A stretch of 23,079 nt of DNA from Nephromyces sp. MM_2019 (GCA_015657535.1 JADHZB010000398.1:1-23079), one strand, 5' to 3'; counted from the stretch's first letter, positions 1 to 11,496 are shown. Notes: generated by a model not told the origin, from the sequence alone. A program made the numbers and translations.

Positions 1-92
1 TCTTGTAAATCACTTTCGGTTTTGATATCTGAATCATTTGAATTTGTTTCAGGTGTCTGGAATTGTGAGGATTTTTTCTTTTTAATCTGATA
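1..92 (-). CDS. partial exon of tandem unknown gene, unit A
   Basis: This is the 5' part of an exon that runs off the left edge on the minus strand. A splice acceptor (CCCAG) ends at base 93, and the frame then stays open to base 1 in phase 0, reading YQIKKKKSSQF and then a Thr/Asn/Ser/Asp-rich stretch. The match to units B and C is in layout: a phase-0 acceptor, a short basic start with the pattern xY/IxxKK, then an Asn/Ser/Glu-rich linker. I do not recognise the family and no function can be given. It could be one exon of an intact gene or a relic. The left neighbour is out of view. Confidence 0.5.
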
Positions 93-700
93 CTGGGATA
101 TGTATAAGGAGATGTTAAATATAGGAAAGTTAAGTTTATTATGGGATACTATTATATATTAAATGTATTTAATTTGTTTAAACTCTGTATAATTTTATTA
201 TTATTAGTTATTAGATAATTTATATTAATTATGGAATTCAATAAATTATATCATGAGATGAATCTTTTCAAAGAATATAGAAATGATGAAATAATTAGTG
301 TTCATTTAACTAATTTATGTACATCAAATAGTAGATGTTTTACACATTTTTTAAAAATAAAATTATCATTATATATTCTTGTATAAAATTACTTTCTATA
401 TATTACATTTATAAAAAATCAATTATATAATACTTATATAAAAAATATCCACAATCTATATTTCATTATTTATTTCTAATGGATAAGATCATTATTATAT
501 TAATTTTAACTCTATTTAGGTATTTGTTAGTGTGCTTATTACTCAAAATTATATAATTCCTATTTCCTTACTTTATACTATGTATATTATAATATAAGTT
601 TGTAATCATATTTACAATTTGTAATATCTTCATTCGAATTAATTACACTATATATGCTATTTAATACAGATAATTATAAAGGTTTAAGTATACGAATCCT

Positions 701-704
<4 letters not shown>

Positions 705-730
<26 letters not shown>
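705..730. repeat. (TA)n microsatellite
   Basis: This is an uninterrupted TA run in the spacer between units A and B. The matching place in the unit B-C spacer (about 2085-2102) is only a short interrupted TATATATA stretch, so the tract expanded or contracted after duplication. Confidence 0.9.
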
Positions 731-737
<7 letters not shown>

Positions 738-881
738 TACCATGTATAATTTTTATTTATGTATCACAATGTTTTCTATCGGGTAATAAACTTATATTAA
801 TAATATAAATTACATACATATACATATATAATTATATATAATAAATATAAATTATACCATTCATGGATGACTTATTATAAC

Positions 882-1323
882 TTAATTTTGTTGCTTTACA
901 TTTATCGTTACATTATGTACCTTTTTGATCATTTCTTTCCAGCGATCAGTATTTTCTCCTTTGATAACCTTACTAGCAAATTCATAAAATTCATTTGGAT
1001 CTAATTTTGCTGTCATACCCTAACTCCCAATCGTCATTCCATACCATAAATAGCATAGCTTTTGCCATCTTTAATCTATTCTTATCATTGGGCTCTTCAA
1101 GGAAATAAGAAATAGCAGTCAATTGATTAATAAAAGTATCATTGACAAAATCACTATACCCTTGTGTTGTTTTATGTTTAAGCACTACCTCAACAATGTG
1201 TGAAAGACATCCTTTGAACAATTTTATGTTCTCATTTGATATAACATTTTCGCTGTTGTTTTCCGACTCATTTGACCCAATGGAAAACTGTGAATTAAGA
1301 CTAAATTGCTTCTTATAAATTCC
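882..1323 (-). CDS. unknown small gene, tandem unit B
   Basis: An acceptor (GTTAG) at 1325-1324 opens a phase-0 exon starting GIYKKQFSLNSQF. It continues through an Asn/Ser/Glu-rich linker into a helical segment (NIKLFKGCLSHIVEVVLKH, later NRLKMAKAMLFM). The frame then has to change. The change is explained exactly if bases 1044-1020 are a 25-nt intron (GTATGG...GTTAG). That joins exon 1323-1045 (93 codons) to exon 1019-882 (46 codons with stop), whose product reads GMTAKLDPNEFYEFASKV and ends KQQN. Without the intron the gene carries a frameshift. The family is unknown; no signal peptide or membrane helix is seen in the visible part. An upstream exon with the start codon is likely but not found. 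Confidence 0.45.
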
Positions 1324-2238
1324 CTAACATTCGATAGTGATTAATATAGGTTAGATAAGAAGTAAAGGAAAGTTAACATATCATTATGTATTTTGAATGT
1401 ATTTAATTTGTGTAAACTTTATATAATTTTATTAATAATATTCAGGAGATAAATTATCTATATCAAATATGAAATTTAATAAATTATATTATGAAGTATA
1501 AGTTTTTTAAAGAATATGGAACAATAAATTATCAAATTATTTTATTCTACAAAATATACTCCAAATAGTCGATGATATTGATAATTTATTCAAATAAATT
1601 AATATTATATATTTTTGTATACCAATTTACTGTATATAGCATAAAGATATATTTTTATATACAATTATTTTAAATATATTATATTTATATTATATTGTGA
1701 TCATTTTAATAAATTCAACAAATTAAGTTTTATTTATAACGAACTACTTACATACTACTTATATAAACATTATTTATTATTCATATTTCATCGTTTGTTA
1801 TAAAAGATTAAGGTCTTCATTATACCAAAAAACAATATCTTATAATTTTCTTTATATATATATACATAAATGTATTATTATATCAATTTTAGGTCTATTC
1901 AGGTACTTGTTATTGTGCTTATTGTTAAAAAAATATTTGTAATACTTATTTCATTATAACTCTATACAATGTATATTAATTTAAGTTTGTAATCATAATT
2001 ATAATTTGTAATATTTTTCTTCAAACTAGATATACTATATATACCATCACATTCAGATGATTATAAAGGCATAAGCATATAAATTATATATATATTTATA
2101 TTTCATGTATCATTTTTGTTCATGTATATCATTATGTTTTCTATAGGGGAATAAGCCTATATTCATAATTTAATAGCACAGGTAAACATATATGTTTATT
2201 CATATTAATTACCCTTTATAACATTCATGGTTGATTTA

Positions 2239-2678
2239 TTATAATTTAAATTTATTACTTGACATTTTTATTACCTCATTATTATCTATAATATTTTGGT
2301 TACAACCATAATATTTTTCCATTAGATGGGCCAAAACTTGTTTAGCGACTTCATTAGGCTCATGATTACTTAGGTCAGTTCTTCATAGAAACCACACTCT
2401 CTCCCTCCTGAAAGATTTTGATTACTATAAATATTCTGGTCATCTAACTTTTTAAAAAACCACAGTATAGCCTTCAAACCAGGTTCAGTCATTTCAAGGG
2501 CGCCATAGCTAACTGAAGAATGATTGTTCGGATTTAAAATTTCTAAAATCATTTTTAAATCTTCTTTGAGTAATTTTAGGTTGATATGGGCACCTTCAGT
2601 GTTGCATTTCAACCCATTTGAATTTGCGTTTGCTAGTGGCTCGAAGGTTGATAAAGTTATCATCCTTTTATAATATTG
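2239..2678 (-). CDS. unknown small gene, tandem unit C
   Basis: This is a homologue of unit B. An acceptor-like AAG at 2680-2679 opens a phase-0 reading starting QYYKRMITLSTFEP, followed by an Asn/Gly linker, a helical segment (INLKLLKEDLKMILEILNP) and GLKAILWFF. The frame open to about 2370 stops at a TAA. The adjacent frame carries the C-terminal part (TDLSNHEPNEVAKQVLAHL... to a TAA at 2241-2239). Unit B shows the same frame change at the matching place. A 71-nt intron from a GTTAGA donor to a GAAG acceptor would restore the frame, but its sites are weak, so a pseudogene is equally possible. Function is unknown. Confidence 0.4.
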
Positions 2679-2889
2679 CTTATTTTGGGAGATAACAATT
2701 TTTGAATATTATTATGTTTTTAAATCTGTAAGAATTTATTTATAATTATGATCCATAAATATAAATAAATCGTCTTAATAAAATTTTTAAATGTTTTATA
2801 TTTTATATAATCTTTTGAAAATTTTATAGACATATTTTGAACCATACTTTATTTTCCAGATAAATGGTTAATACTGAAATAATTGCACC

Positions 2890-2960
2890 CACATAGGTTC
2901 ATTAGCTGCCTAAACACAGCCTGGCTGCTACCTAACATATAGACTTCCGTTGACGGAATA
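2890..2960. other. compact GC-richer foldable element
   Basis: This patch stands out against its AT-rich surroundings. It has three nested or adjacent short stems: TAGGT (2894-2898) with ACCTA (2930-2934), CAGC-ctg-GCTG (2917-2927), and TTCCGT-tg-ACGGAA (2945-2958). It contains no open frame. It could be a small structured RNA, a UTR hairpin of the tandem gene, or chance. I do not recognise a tRNA, a spliceosomal snRNA or an SRP-type motif in it. Confidence 0.25.
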
Positions 2961-4182
2961 ATTGTTGATAAAAGAATTCACTAAATATAGCTAGATTATA
3001 TTCTATTCTTTTTTATATTCTATTCTACGAAAAAGCACTGATATAGTTTTAAAAGTCTACTTTTATTCTTGGAACTAAATAAGATTTATAGTTTGGGACT
3101 TTTCAAGGGAAAAGAGCATTATTACTAGTTATTGTAGCTCGTAGTTATTAGTACAGTTAATTTGCTAAGCTTACCCTAGAGTATAAACACTTTTACTCTT
3201 AATAAACTATATACCTCTAAGTATATTTTAACGATAACAATTAATAATTCCATAAAGCGATTTTAACAACATTAGTTAACAAACCTATAATCCGAGTTTT
3301 AATGTAGCTTTGTTTCTTTTAAAACTAGGTTTTTTTTATGTAATATTCCCTCAACTGTTATAGCCCCACACACTCAACTAAAAGATTAGTTTTATTCATG
3401 TCTGTGACAGTTGTTTTATTAGTGAATTAATTCAGAATGAATCTGATTCATATAACTAAATTCTTACTTGTTTTTTTAATCGCAAAACTAAAGGGTTGTT
3501 TTGATATACATGCGTGCTTCCAATAAAAAATGAGTTATTTTAAGATATACTCTGAACAGCATTTTCCATAACTTAACACAATACTAAACAATTAAAAAAT
3601 TAAATATTAAAACAAAATCAAGTAAAAACAAGAACCAAATCTATCTACATATGCTTATGTATTGAATAGATGTAAAAATATCCCAAATAGAAATTTTAAT
3701 GTCACATCATCCAGTTGAATTTGTGTATAAAAAATAACCATCACAACGCTATGAAAACTTTAATTACATATACCTATCATAATGTGTGTACTCTGTGTCA
3801 AATACAAAACCAGAAGCAAACACATAGAGTGTTACAACTAGTATACCCACATCAACACTCTGTTTATAAGTATACAAAAAGCACATTTACAAACACACAC
3901 ACGGCCAAATACACCACACAAATACAAATACAAATACACAGAAAGCCTTGGCACATTTAAATATATATAATGTATCAAGTGAGCACTCGCAAATATATAA
4001 CCAACTTAGAGTCAAAATTCCATCTTCTTTGAATATAAAATTATAACACAAAACAAGTTATTTTGGGCTGTACTTACACTGCACAATTTTTGTTTGTTTT
4101 TTTTTTGGCTAGGTAACAACCTAAATTTTTTATTTTTTCTTTGAATTTTTTAATTTTTTTTGCTTACCATTTTTACTGTAAT
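2961..4182. other. non-coding, COX2A upstream region
   Basis: AT-rich sequence with no supportable gene. Bases 3780-3950 are CA-rich on the plus strand. A pyrimidine-rich stretch with a T10 run at 4090-4140 precedes the COX2A start. The promoter of COX2A must lie here, but I see no defined element. Confidence 0.6.
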
Positions 4183-5536
4183 ATGCCAATTCCTCGACTT
4201 GTAACCCTGGGGAAGTCAATAGCCCTTAACTGCAATTTACAGACGAGATTCCTCCTTAGATCTACCCAGGCAAACTTCCGCTTGAATAGGTCCTTTTTTA
4301 CTACAAAATCGCATGATAGTCCTACTTCAGACATCACACATGGTAAAGATCATGGTCCCGCCCCCCCTACCAACTTTTACCGTATCCCTCCAGCCGAGCA
4401 TGGCCACGGTGAAGCAGCAGATCATCATGGAGAGCATGCACATCACGGTGATGAGGGACACCATGTTGGGCCCAGGGACCATCTAAACAAGGATGGTACC
4501 GTTAATTGGGGTTTAAGCTCCGATCACTTCCATTGGTATGACCCATACAGAGGTACACCACCCCAAATGACCGAAACAGTTAATGGTGTTAAGATGGTGA
4601 GAGGTGTAGAATCGAGACCCCTTGACGAATTATTTACTGTATCACAGGTAATTTAATGAATAAAGCATGCCACAAGAAATATATCGTAGTTGGTTTTAGT
4701 TAGAATATTGTGTTATGTTAATGCTAATTGATGATCTTATTGTTTAGGTATATTCTTAAATGTACGTTGTGCTATTTATTTGAATCTTACTTTAGGCAAT
4801 TACAAAGGTTATTGTATTTCTGTATACATCCTTGAACGTTCATTCATGTTGTTAATTTGTAGGATAATTTACCATTTTGGCCTCGAACAAAGCTCAATTT
4901 CTGGGGAAATCATGGACTTGGATTGAAAATTGAATTCTTATTTTTCTGGATACCCACTTTCATCATTGCTAGCCTTGCCAGTAAGCCAATCATGATACAA
5001 ACACATTATATACAACTTTCAGATTACTCTTTGACTTATGTTACATACACCTATTAAACCACTTTTTGGCATCGCGTACACTTGTTAAATAATTTATATA
5101 TCATTGAGGTGCTTGTCTAATTATATAACAAGCTATGTTATTATATGTATAACATGATATTTACTTTGAGAACAAATACACAATTTACACCCTAAATGAA
5201 TTTATCACAGTACCATGCCTCACAATGATTTACATGAATGAAGAAGCTATTTTTAACACAATGACGATTAAAGTAGTCGGAAGACAATGGTAATAATTAG
5301 CTAAATTCATAGTATTTAGATATATAATACTGAACACACACACACTCATATATATATATGCAATAAACTCAGGAGAGCACTTTAAAAATTTTGTATATAC
5401 TATATCCTACTCATAAAGAAGCATATATAATGAATTTAAGATGATATTTCCAATCCATATCTTTGAATTCAGGTATTGGATATATGAGGTTGAGTCCCCA
5501 CCTGAGGGGGATGAAGAAGATGAAGATGACGAATAA
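4183..5536 (+). CDS. COX2A: cytochrome c oxidase subunit 2A (N-terminal half of split cox2)
   Basis: Four exons: 4183-4647, 4863-4980, 5211-5289, 5473-5536. All introns are GT-AG, the phases join cleanly, and the product is 241 aa. Residues 1-45 are rich in Arg, Leu and Ser and lack acids until about 45, as expected of a mitochondrial presequence. Residues 72-100 are histidine-rich (10 His). Residues 172-205 hold the subunit 2 segment HGLGLKIEF, the helix FFWIPTFIIASLA and the MIYMNEEA border. Residues 213-226 read TIKVVGRQWYWIYE, the aromatic QWYW motif that borders the CuA domain and lies on the electron path. The protein then stops in an acidic tail (EGDEEDEDDE). The CuA ligands are absent and belong to a separate COX2B. 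It acts in the inner mitochondrial membrane in complex IV. An in-frame TTG lies upstream, but ATG 4183 is the sensible start. A helix equivalent to TM1 is not evident. Confidence 0.93.
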
Positions 5537-6312
5537 ATTTTTTTAAAAAACTTTCACGATTATCCCTTTTTATACATTTTCTTGGGGAATAGTTATGACA
5601 AACACTCTTGTATAAAATATACTTAGCCAATTTCTTTTTGATTTCCAAAAAGCATTTGACTTATTTCAACTTTCTTTAATAAACAATACAGAAGAATATT
5701 AAACTTATATTGGTTGGAATAATTTAAAAACCTCACTCTACACAAAAAGACAGCTATATCTATTCACACACTTCAGAAAGAATATTTATAATACACTTGA
5801 GGCACTTTTACTTCCTTTCTAACTTGGTAACATAGGAAAAGAAATTATAAATAAGCCAACACAGAATTTAATTTTTGATATTAAAACTCAAACAATTTAA
5901 GATTCAATTATAGTTTGTGTATCCATTTGATATACAAACTTTCTTAGGTGAATCAATGACACAATGCTCATAAAGTATCATACACAACTGATTAGAAAAC
6001 ACTAACAGAGTGTGCTAAGATAAAAATAGATCATAGTGAGAACTTTTGTTACACGGAAAACACACTAGTATAACTCGAAAAACGTTCACAAATATGTAAT
6101 GCACCACTATTGAATAAGAATAATGACACTATATAAGCCGAATCACTAAGTAGGTATCTTTATAGTAAATTTCAATTCAATCTAGCATTTTATCACATTT
6201 TATACATTTGTCAAGCTGGTCTAGATAACAAAAAAATTAAAAAACATATCCAGCTCAAGGAATAAAAATTTAACTTTCTTATAGGAAAGTGGATATGATT
6301 TTTTTTATAAAT
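5537..6312. other. convergent intergenic region, COX2A and cyclase 3' ends
   Basis: AT-rich spacer between two genes that end towards each other. I see no open frame, RNA gene or repeat beyond short A/T runs. It should hold both polyadenylation regions. The AT-rich background makes AATAAA-like motifs uninformative. Confidence 0.6.
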
Positions 6313-9300
6313 TTACTTTTCGGTTAATCGCCGATATCCAGGCCAAGAAGCTGGAGCTACAAAATTATATCCCATCATATATTCGAGTAATGTTGTAGAA
6401 GGTCCGTCTTCCTTTCCACCATAATATTGAGTTTTCGAAAGATAATATTGTGCAATCTTCCATTGCCCAGCTTGATAATGGCAATAACCCTTACTAAAAT
6501 TCCAAAAGAATGCATCTTTGAGATGCGAACGCATCTCTATAATATCCTTATCGCTCTCGAATAACATAGAGACATTAAATTGACTTGACCACATTTGTAA
6601 CTGCTGATGCTTAACATAATCATTAGATTGTATGTAAGTAAAGAAATTCATATTAGTATGTGCACTTGTCTTAAGGTTTGAAGGCTCTACATCAATTGTA
6701 TAAATAGCCATAGGTAATTTTGAGCCCTTCACCGTCACACGATCAATTTGACGACAATAGGATTGTGTTGGAGGTGTTAGTAAGTCATATATGGCTTCGG
6801 ATAGAAGTAAGTATATACCATATTGCTTTGTGGCAGCTTCTAAGCGTGAGGCAATATTTACATTTGGTGAAAGGTATGATGCATCAATCTTGAAACGTGA
6901 ACCTATTGCCCCTTCAATTGCCCACCCCACATGTAACCCAAAGCCCATCCTAACCCGAAAGTCGGGGCTGAATTGTTGGAAGAGTTCAAGGTTTTGTTGT
7001 TGGTATTCATCAAGTATTGGGGATCGATTGATACGTGCTATAATCTTTAGAAAGGCTACTACAGACATATCCGCCATTACAGAAAGTGTTGGTAGGTCTG
7101 TGACCTGTTCTTTTTTACCATATCCAATTTCAATCTCTGGGAATTTCCAAACAACCAAGAAGGCATCCCCTATATTCTTATTAGCAGCTCCAGAGAATTG
7201 ATCTACAGTACCATGGACTATATCTGCAATCTTATTTACAAACACCATAACCTTTTCTTTAAGTATTTCTGTAGCATCTGTGAATTGTCTTATATCACAA
7301 AAACCAAATATAGCTGTGATTTTTCTACCCTCAACAATTGCATTTAGACCACCATGTGAATCCTCTATGTTCTTAGCTATAATACCTGCTCCTGCCTCAC
7401 CAAAACCGAGAGCTAACAAACCGAGTATCTTAACAATTGTATTTTCTAAGATTATTGTTTCATATGGTATAGCCTTTCTCCAACTAAATCGATTGTTCCT
7501 TCTCTTTTCATCAGATTTTCTAGTATGTACCTTATTATATAATTGATCAGTAGTATCAAAGTTTGATTTTTGCAGCATCTGAGTTAACCGATGTCCATCA
7601 CCATATGATACTTTACGATTCACTCTCTCGGTTGTATTTGAGTTGTCACTCCTTACAATACTTACAGCAGCTAATGGATTTCTCCTCACCTTCTCCATAC
7701 GTGAAATTAAACGTTCAATTGGGTTAAGAATTAATCGACGTGTTTCTTGATCAAATGTGAGAGAACTTATGAAAAATACTAATATCAAAAATATCGTTTC
7801 AAATAGATTAAGGAGACTCTTCAACTTTATATACGCTCGGTTATCAAAATACATGGTTACTGCCTCAGGGTGACCTATCCTACAAACACCACTTGACTCT
7901 TTTTTATTATCTACATGGATCTAACACATTTTGAATAGAGATTATAAAAATATGGATTGAATATATGAATTGTAACGGATTCACATACACACACACTATA
8001 CACACCAAATAATACTTTAAAAGTGGACATTATGGGCTGAATTTATGGATTTTCCTTGATTTAATCTATCGAAGTGATATACACACCCCTATGAACGACA
8101 CATACATTACACAAACCACAATTATAAATCACACACCGCTCATTTCAATATATCAATTATCAAAGTATCACAACTGAAAACAATCAAATATATCTAAATG
8201 GATTTACCCATATAGCTTTCAAAATTCTTAATATATTATACATAGGTCTTATACACTAACTCCGCCATTTCCTAAGTCATATATATAACTTTTTAAAAAC
8301 AAGATATTCTAATACTCACACACATAATCCCAGAAACTTCTATAGTTTCAATGTATCGTAATTGTTGGGGGTTTGTTATAGATGGATTAATAGATATCCC
8401 TGGGTCTAATATATTATCTGTTAGTAGCTCTTGTATAGCAGATTGAGAGAGGGGTAATATAGGATCAAGACAATCTCTGTAGGATAAACAATTTGAGTGT
8501 CCCCTTAATTGCTCGGGGCTAATTTCTGGAAGAGGGATAGGCAGTTGTACCCAAAATAAATTTGGATTATAATAATTATTTAAAGAGATAATCCCATCTA
8601 CCCTATGATAATTAATAAAATTCTTAACCTCTCTTAAATATGTATTATGAGCATTTGTGTAGTCCTTTGTACCTTTTAGACTCTGCACAACTGTTTTATA
8701 TGGTTACAAACAACATAGATTATATACAAACATCAATCAAATGTTACGAAAATTCATCTCTAAATATAATGTGCATATATATTTTATTATCTAAACGAGA
8801 AACGGAAAACCTAAAATTCATAGTGCTTACATACACTTTTTATGTTGTATGTTATGTTATTCAATACTTATATTCCTTACAACACAGATATGTAGTGATA
8901 AGGAGATATGTGTAATCTGCGCGTTGAAGGCTTAACTTTAAATATCTTTGCAAAAATTATATTAGCATACAATTGTAGTTTCGAATTATATATATAACAC
9001 TTTAAACACACCTATATATATTCATATACAACCCTCCCACCGCTGCACACACACTTGAGGCACTGTCGAGTAGGCTATCTAATCCAAAAGTATAGGAAGG
9101 TTCTTCAAAGTAATAATTATTAAGCTCAAAGAAGGGTACAAGTGTGATAAGGATAATAGCAAAGGTGAGTGTACGAAATGTAGTGAGACTTGTAATCTTA
9201 TAACTAAATTTAGAACGTTCATTGGCGTTTTCGTTATTTGATTTTTTAAGGGAAAACAAAAAGGGTGTGTAGGTAACTTCCGATTCATCATAAGAGTGAT

Positions 9301-9862
9301 CCATCGATATCTTTATGAAATTGTCAATAGAAAACTGTATTCTAAATCTTGACAAGAATGTATCTAATCTAAATAATCTTACACATCTTACAAGCCTCAT
9401 TATACGGAAATATGATAATGAATGGAATGGATCATGCGTGTATGTATGATCAGTATATGGATTAGGATTTATGGGCCACACAGATTTTATAATAATATAA
9501 TCCAAAAATGAAAAATTCATCAATATAGAAAACAAACATGATAAATCCATTAATAAATACAATGAGAATATGTACGTTATTTCATGTATTACATTTGCTA
9601 TAATTTCGACTATTATAAATATTAAACTCAAAATGTATAAAGTGTCCATTAATGGGTCTAATACCTTATCTGTACCTAATAATTGTATATCTTTTCCCAA
9701 TAGAATTATAAGAGAAACAATTATTGATGTAATCAAAGTTGTCTTTGATTTGTGCAATAACATTTTAATGAATTTATCTATTGGTCCATCCTGTTCATGC
9801 ACACTCAAATCTCTCCCTATATTCTCACTCGCTACTATACCCGTTGTTGATAATGTTGACAT
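6313..9862 (-). CDS. ACalpha: voltage-sensor adenylyl cyclase, ACalpha type
   Basis: Proposed exons are 9862-~9041, ~8682-8324 and 7879-6313, giving about 915 aa. The exon 2 to 3 junction (GTGTGT donor, TTTGTAG acceptor) is fixed by phase; the exon 1 to 2 junction is uncertain by some codons. Residues ~41-63, ~74-92 and ~97-120 are membrane helices. Residues 151-165 form an S4 sensor with Arg at 153, 156, 159, 162 and 165. Residues ~226-245 are an S5-like helix. Exon 2 is a polar loop. Exon 3 begins with an S6-like helix and the linker ETRRLILNPIERLI. The class III cyclase domain follows: metal Asp in GFCDIRQF, second Asp in KNIGDAFL with the adenine-type Lys, DASYLSP, and the NVNIASR Asn/Arg. 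It should make cAMP at a membrane. Plasmodium ACalpha has the same plan. No TVGYG filter is seen. It shares a divergent upstream region with RSM22. Confidence 0.85.
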
Positions 9863-9949
9863 TGTTTATGTGAGGGTTAAAAGGTAGTTTGATTATATTG
9901 TGATGTGTGTTGATATAACGTTTTATTGTGTATATTGTTATATGGTGCG

Positions 9950-10060
9950 TGTGTATAATGCTGTGAGAGTGTGGTGGGTGTGTGTGTAATGTGATGTGTG
10001 TGTGTGTAATGTGATGTGTGTGTCTGTGTGCAATGTGATGTGTGTGTGTGTGTGTTGTGA
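9950..10060. repeat. (TG)n-rich degenerate tandem block
   Basis: Several near-copies of TGTGTGTGTAATGTGATG follow one another at roughly 20-30 nt spacing. It lies just upstream of the cyclase start codon. Confidence 0.8.
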
Positions 10061-10562
10061 AGTGGTGTGTGTTTACATAAATTGTAAGAAAGTGTATATG
10101 TTGCAATACGTGTGTATGTGAACTTGTAAGTAGATGTGTATATGAATGTTTATGTGTATCTTGAGATGTCTAAATGTGTGAATTGTGTTTGGGTGGGTCT
10201 AAGTTGAGGGTGTATGTATATAAATTAAGAGCGTATATGTAAATTAAGGTGTGTCTGGTGAAAGTATGAATGTATTGAGAATTTATAGATTGTGTTTATA
10301 TATATACTGAAGATTACATATCATTATGTACACTTTGACAGATGTGCTTATAAAATGTATGCGTTATTACAAGCTTGTTAGAAATAAAAGTGTGTGAGCA
10401 ACAGTAACAATATCTACAGTTTTCTTGAAGATTTTATAATGATGTATTAGTTAATAGTATATAATATAGGGGATGTATAAAAAACAATTTGCTATTTGTT
10501 TTGAATTTAAAATATTTTGAAAATCTTTTTAGATTATAAAATGTTACAAAAAAAAGCAAATG

Positions 10563-10583
10563 CACACACACACACACACACAC
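10563..10583. repeat. (CA)n microsatellite
   Basis: An uninterrupted CA run on the plus strand, in the RSM22 half of the divergent region. Confidence 0.9.
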
Positions 10584-10643
10584 AAATAATAGGGAATTAT
10601 ATATATTTCAATATAAAGAAAGTTAATTTTCCAAAATTAGATC

Positions 10644-10669
10644 TTCGAATTAATTATTAATTAATCGAA
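10644..10669. repeat. imperfect palindrome in divergent promoter
   Basis: TTCG and CGAA ends enclose an AATTAATTATTAATTAAT core, so the 26-nt segment is nearly self-complementary. It lies close to the point where the TG/CA strand bias flips. It might be a protein-binding site or chance in AT-rich DNA. Confidence 0.4.
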
Positions 10670-11493
10670 AATTATCTAATAAAATTGAAAATATTTATAA
10701 AACAAGTGATTTATATTTTGTTTAAAGTTAAAATTAAATAAATATTTACGTGTTTGTTATATAAATTTTTTTGAATATGTTCATTTAGTTACAATGAATG
10801 AATGATTGCTTGTTTAGGTGTTAATTAATTAGCATTCACACTATTCACATCTATCCATTTGCATACTTTTCAACTACATAGACACAGGTATATAAATATA
10901 TATATATATATATGTATGCATGCACACACATGTGTACAAACACTTACATTTACGCGCATCTATAGGCAAAAGTCATACGCACACTCAAACACACACACAT
11001 ACACATAACAAACACAAACATACACACATAAAGGGTAGCATACACACAAAAACACAACATTGATTATATAAATTAAATGAATAAATTTAGGTGTGGAAAA
11101 AATAAAAATAAAAATAATGAAAATTGAAAATTTTTAAAATTGTTTTTATATACACATTTAAACAATTAGATTTTACAGAAATGTGTGTATAACTACAACA
11201 ATAAGTTATATTGAAATGTATATACATATATATACACATGTTATAAATTTATCAATTATAAATGTGTTTATACACATGTAGCTATATTCAATTATTTTAT
11301 ATATCTCTATATTTAAACCAACCAACTAAAATATTCACATAAACGTTCATATATGTATATACATCAAACACCTTTCATAATATATTTTTACACATATCAA
11401 GACACAATTCATTATGAAGCTCTACATACACATCATTTATTCAACAAACACTACATACACAATCACAAACATAACAAACAATATCCCATAGTA

Positions 11494-11496
<3 letters not shown>

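Larger units (their letters stand above)
93..2690 (-). repeat. tandem duplication, about 1.3-kb units
   Basis: The non-coding stretches 100-880 and 1335-2235 are recognisable copies of each other. Matching pairs include AATGTATTTAATTTGT at about 159 and 1398, AATAAATTATAT at about 240 and 1478, ATTATAAAGG at about 672 and 2060, ATGTTTTCTAT at about 769 and 2133, and CATTCATGG at about 860 and 2223. Coding parts start and stop at equivalent offsets (units B and C span 442 and 440 bases). Similarity extends through spacer and gene, so whole units were duplicated head to tail. The spacers show no open frame of note. Confidence 0.7.

Noticed and set aside
231..386. Plus-strand open frame of 51 codons starting MEFNKLYHEM
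   Set aside because: The equivalent stretch in the next tandem unit breaks after nine codons, so the frame is not conserved; probably chance in AT-rich spacer.
3715..3960. Plus-strand frame rich in His, Thr and Gln
   Set aside because: Composition follows a CA-rich tract; no homologous look and no splice context.
6791..7546. Plus-strand frames opposite the cyclase
   Set aside because: Antisense shadows of the well-supported cyclase exon.
9825..10106. Minus-strand His/Thr-rich frame upstream of the cyclase
   Set aside because: Made by translating the (TG)n block; it is in a different frame from the cyclase and cannot extend it.
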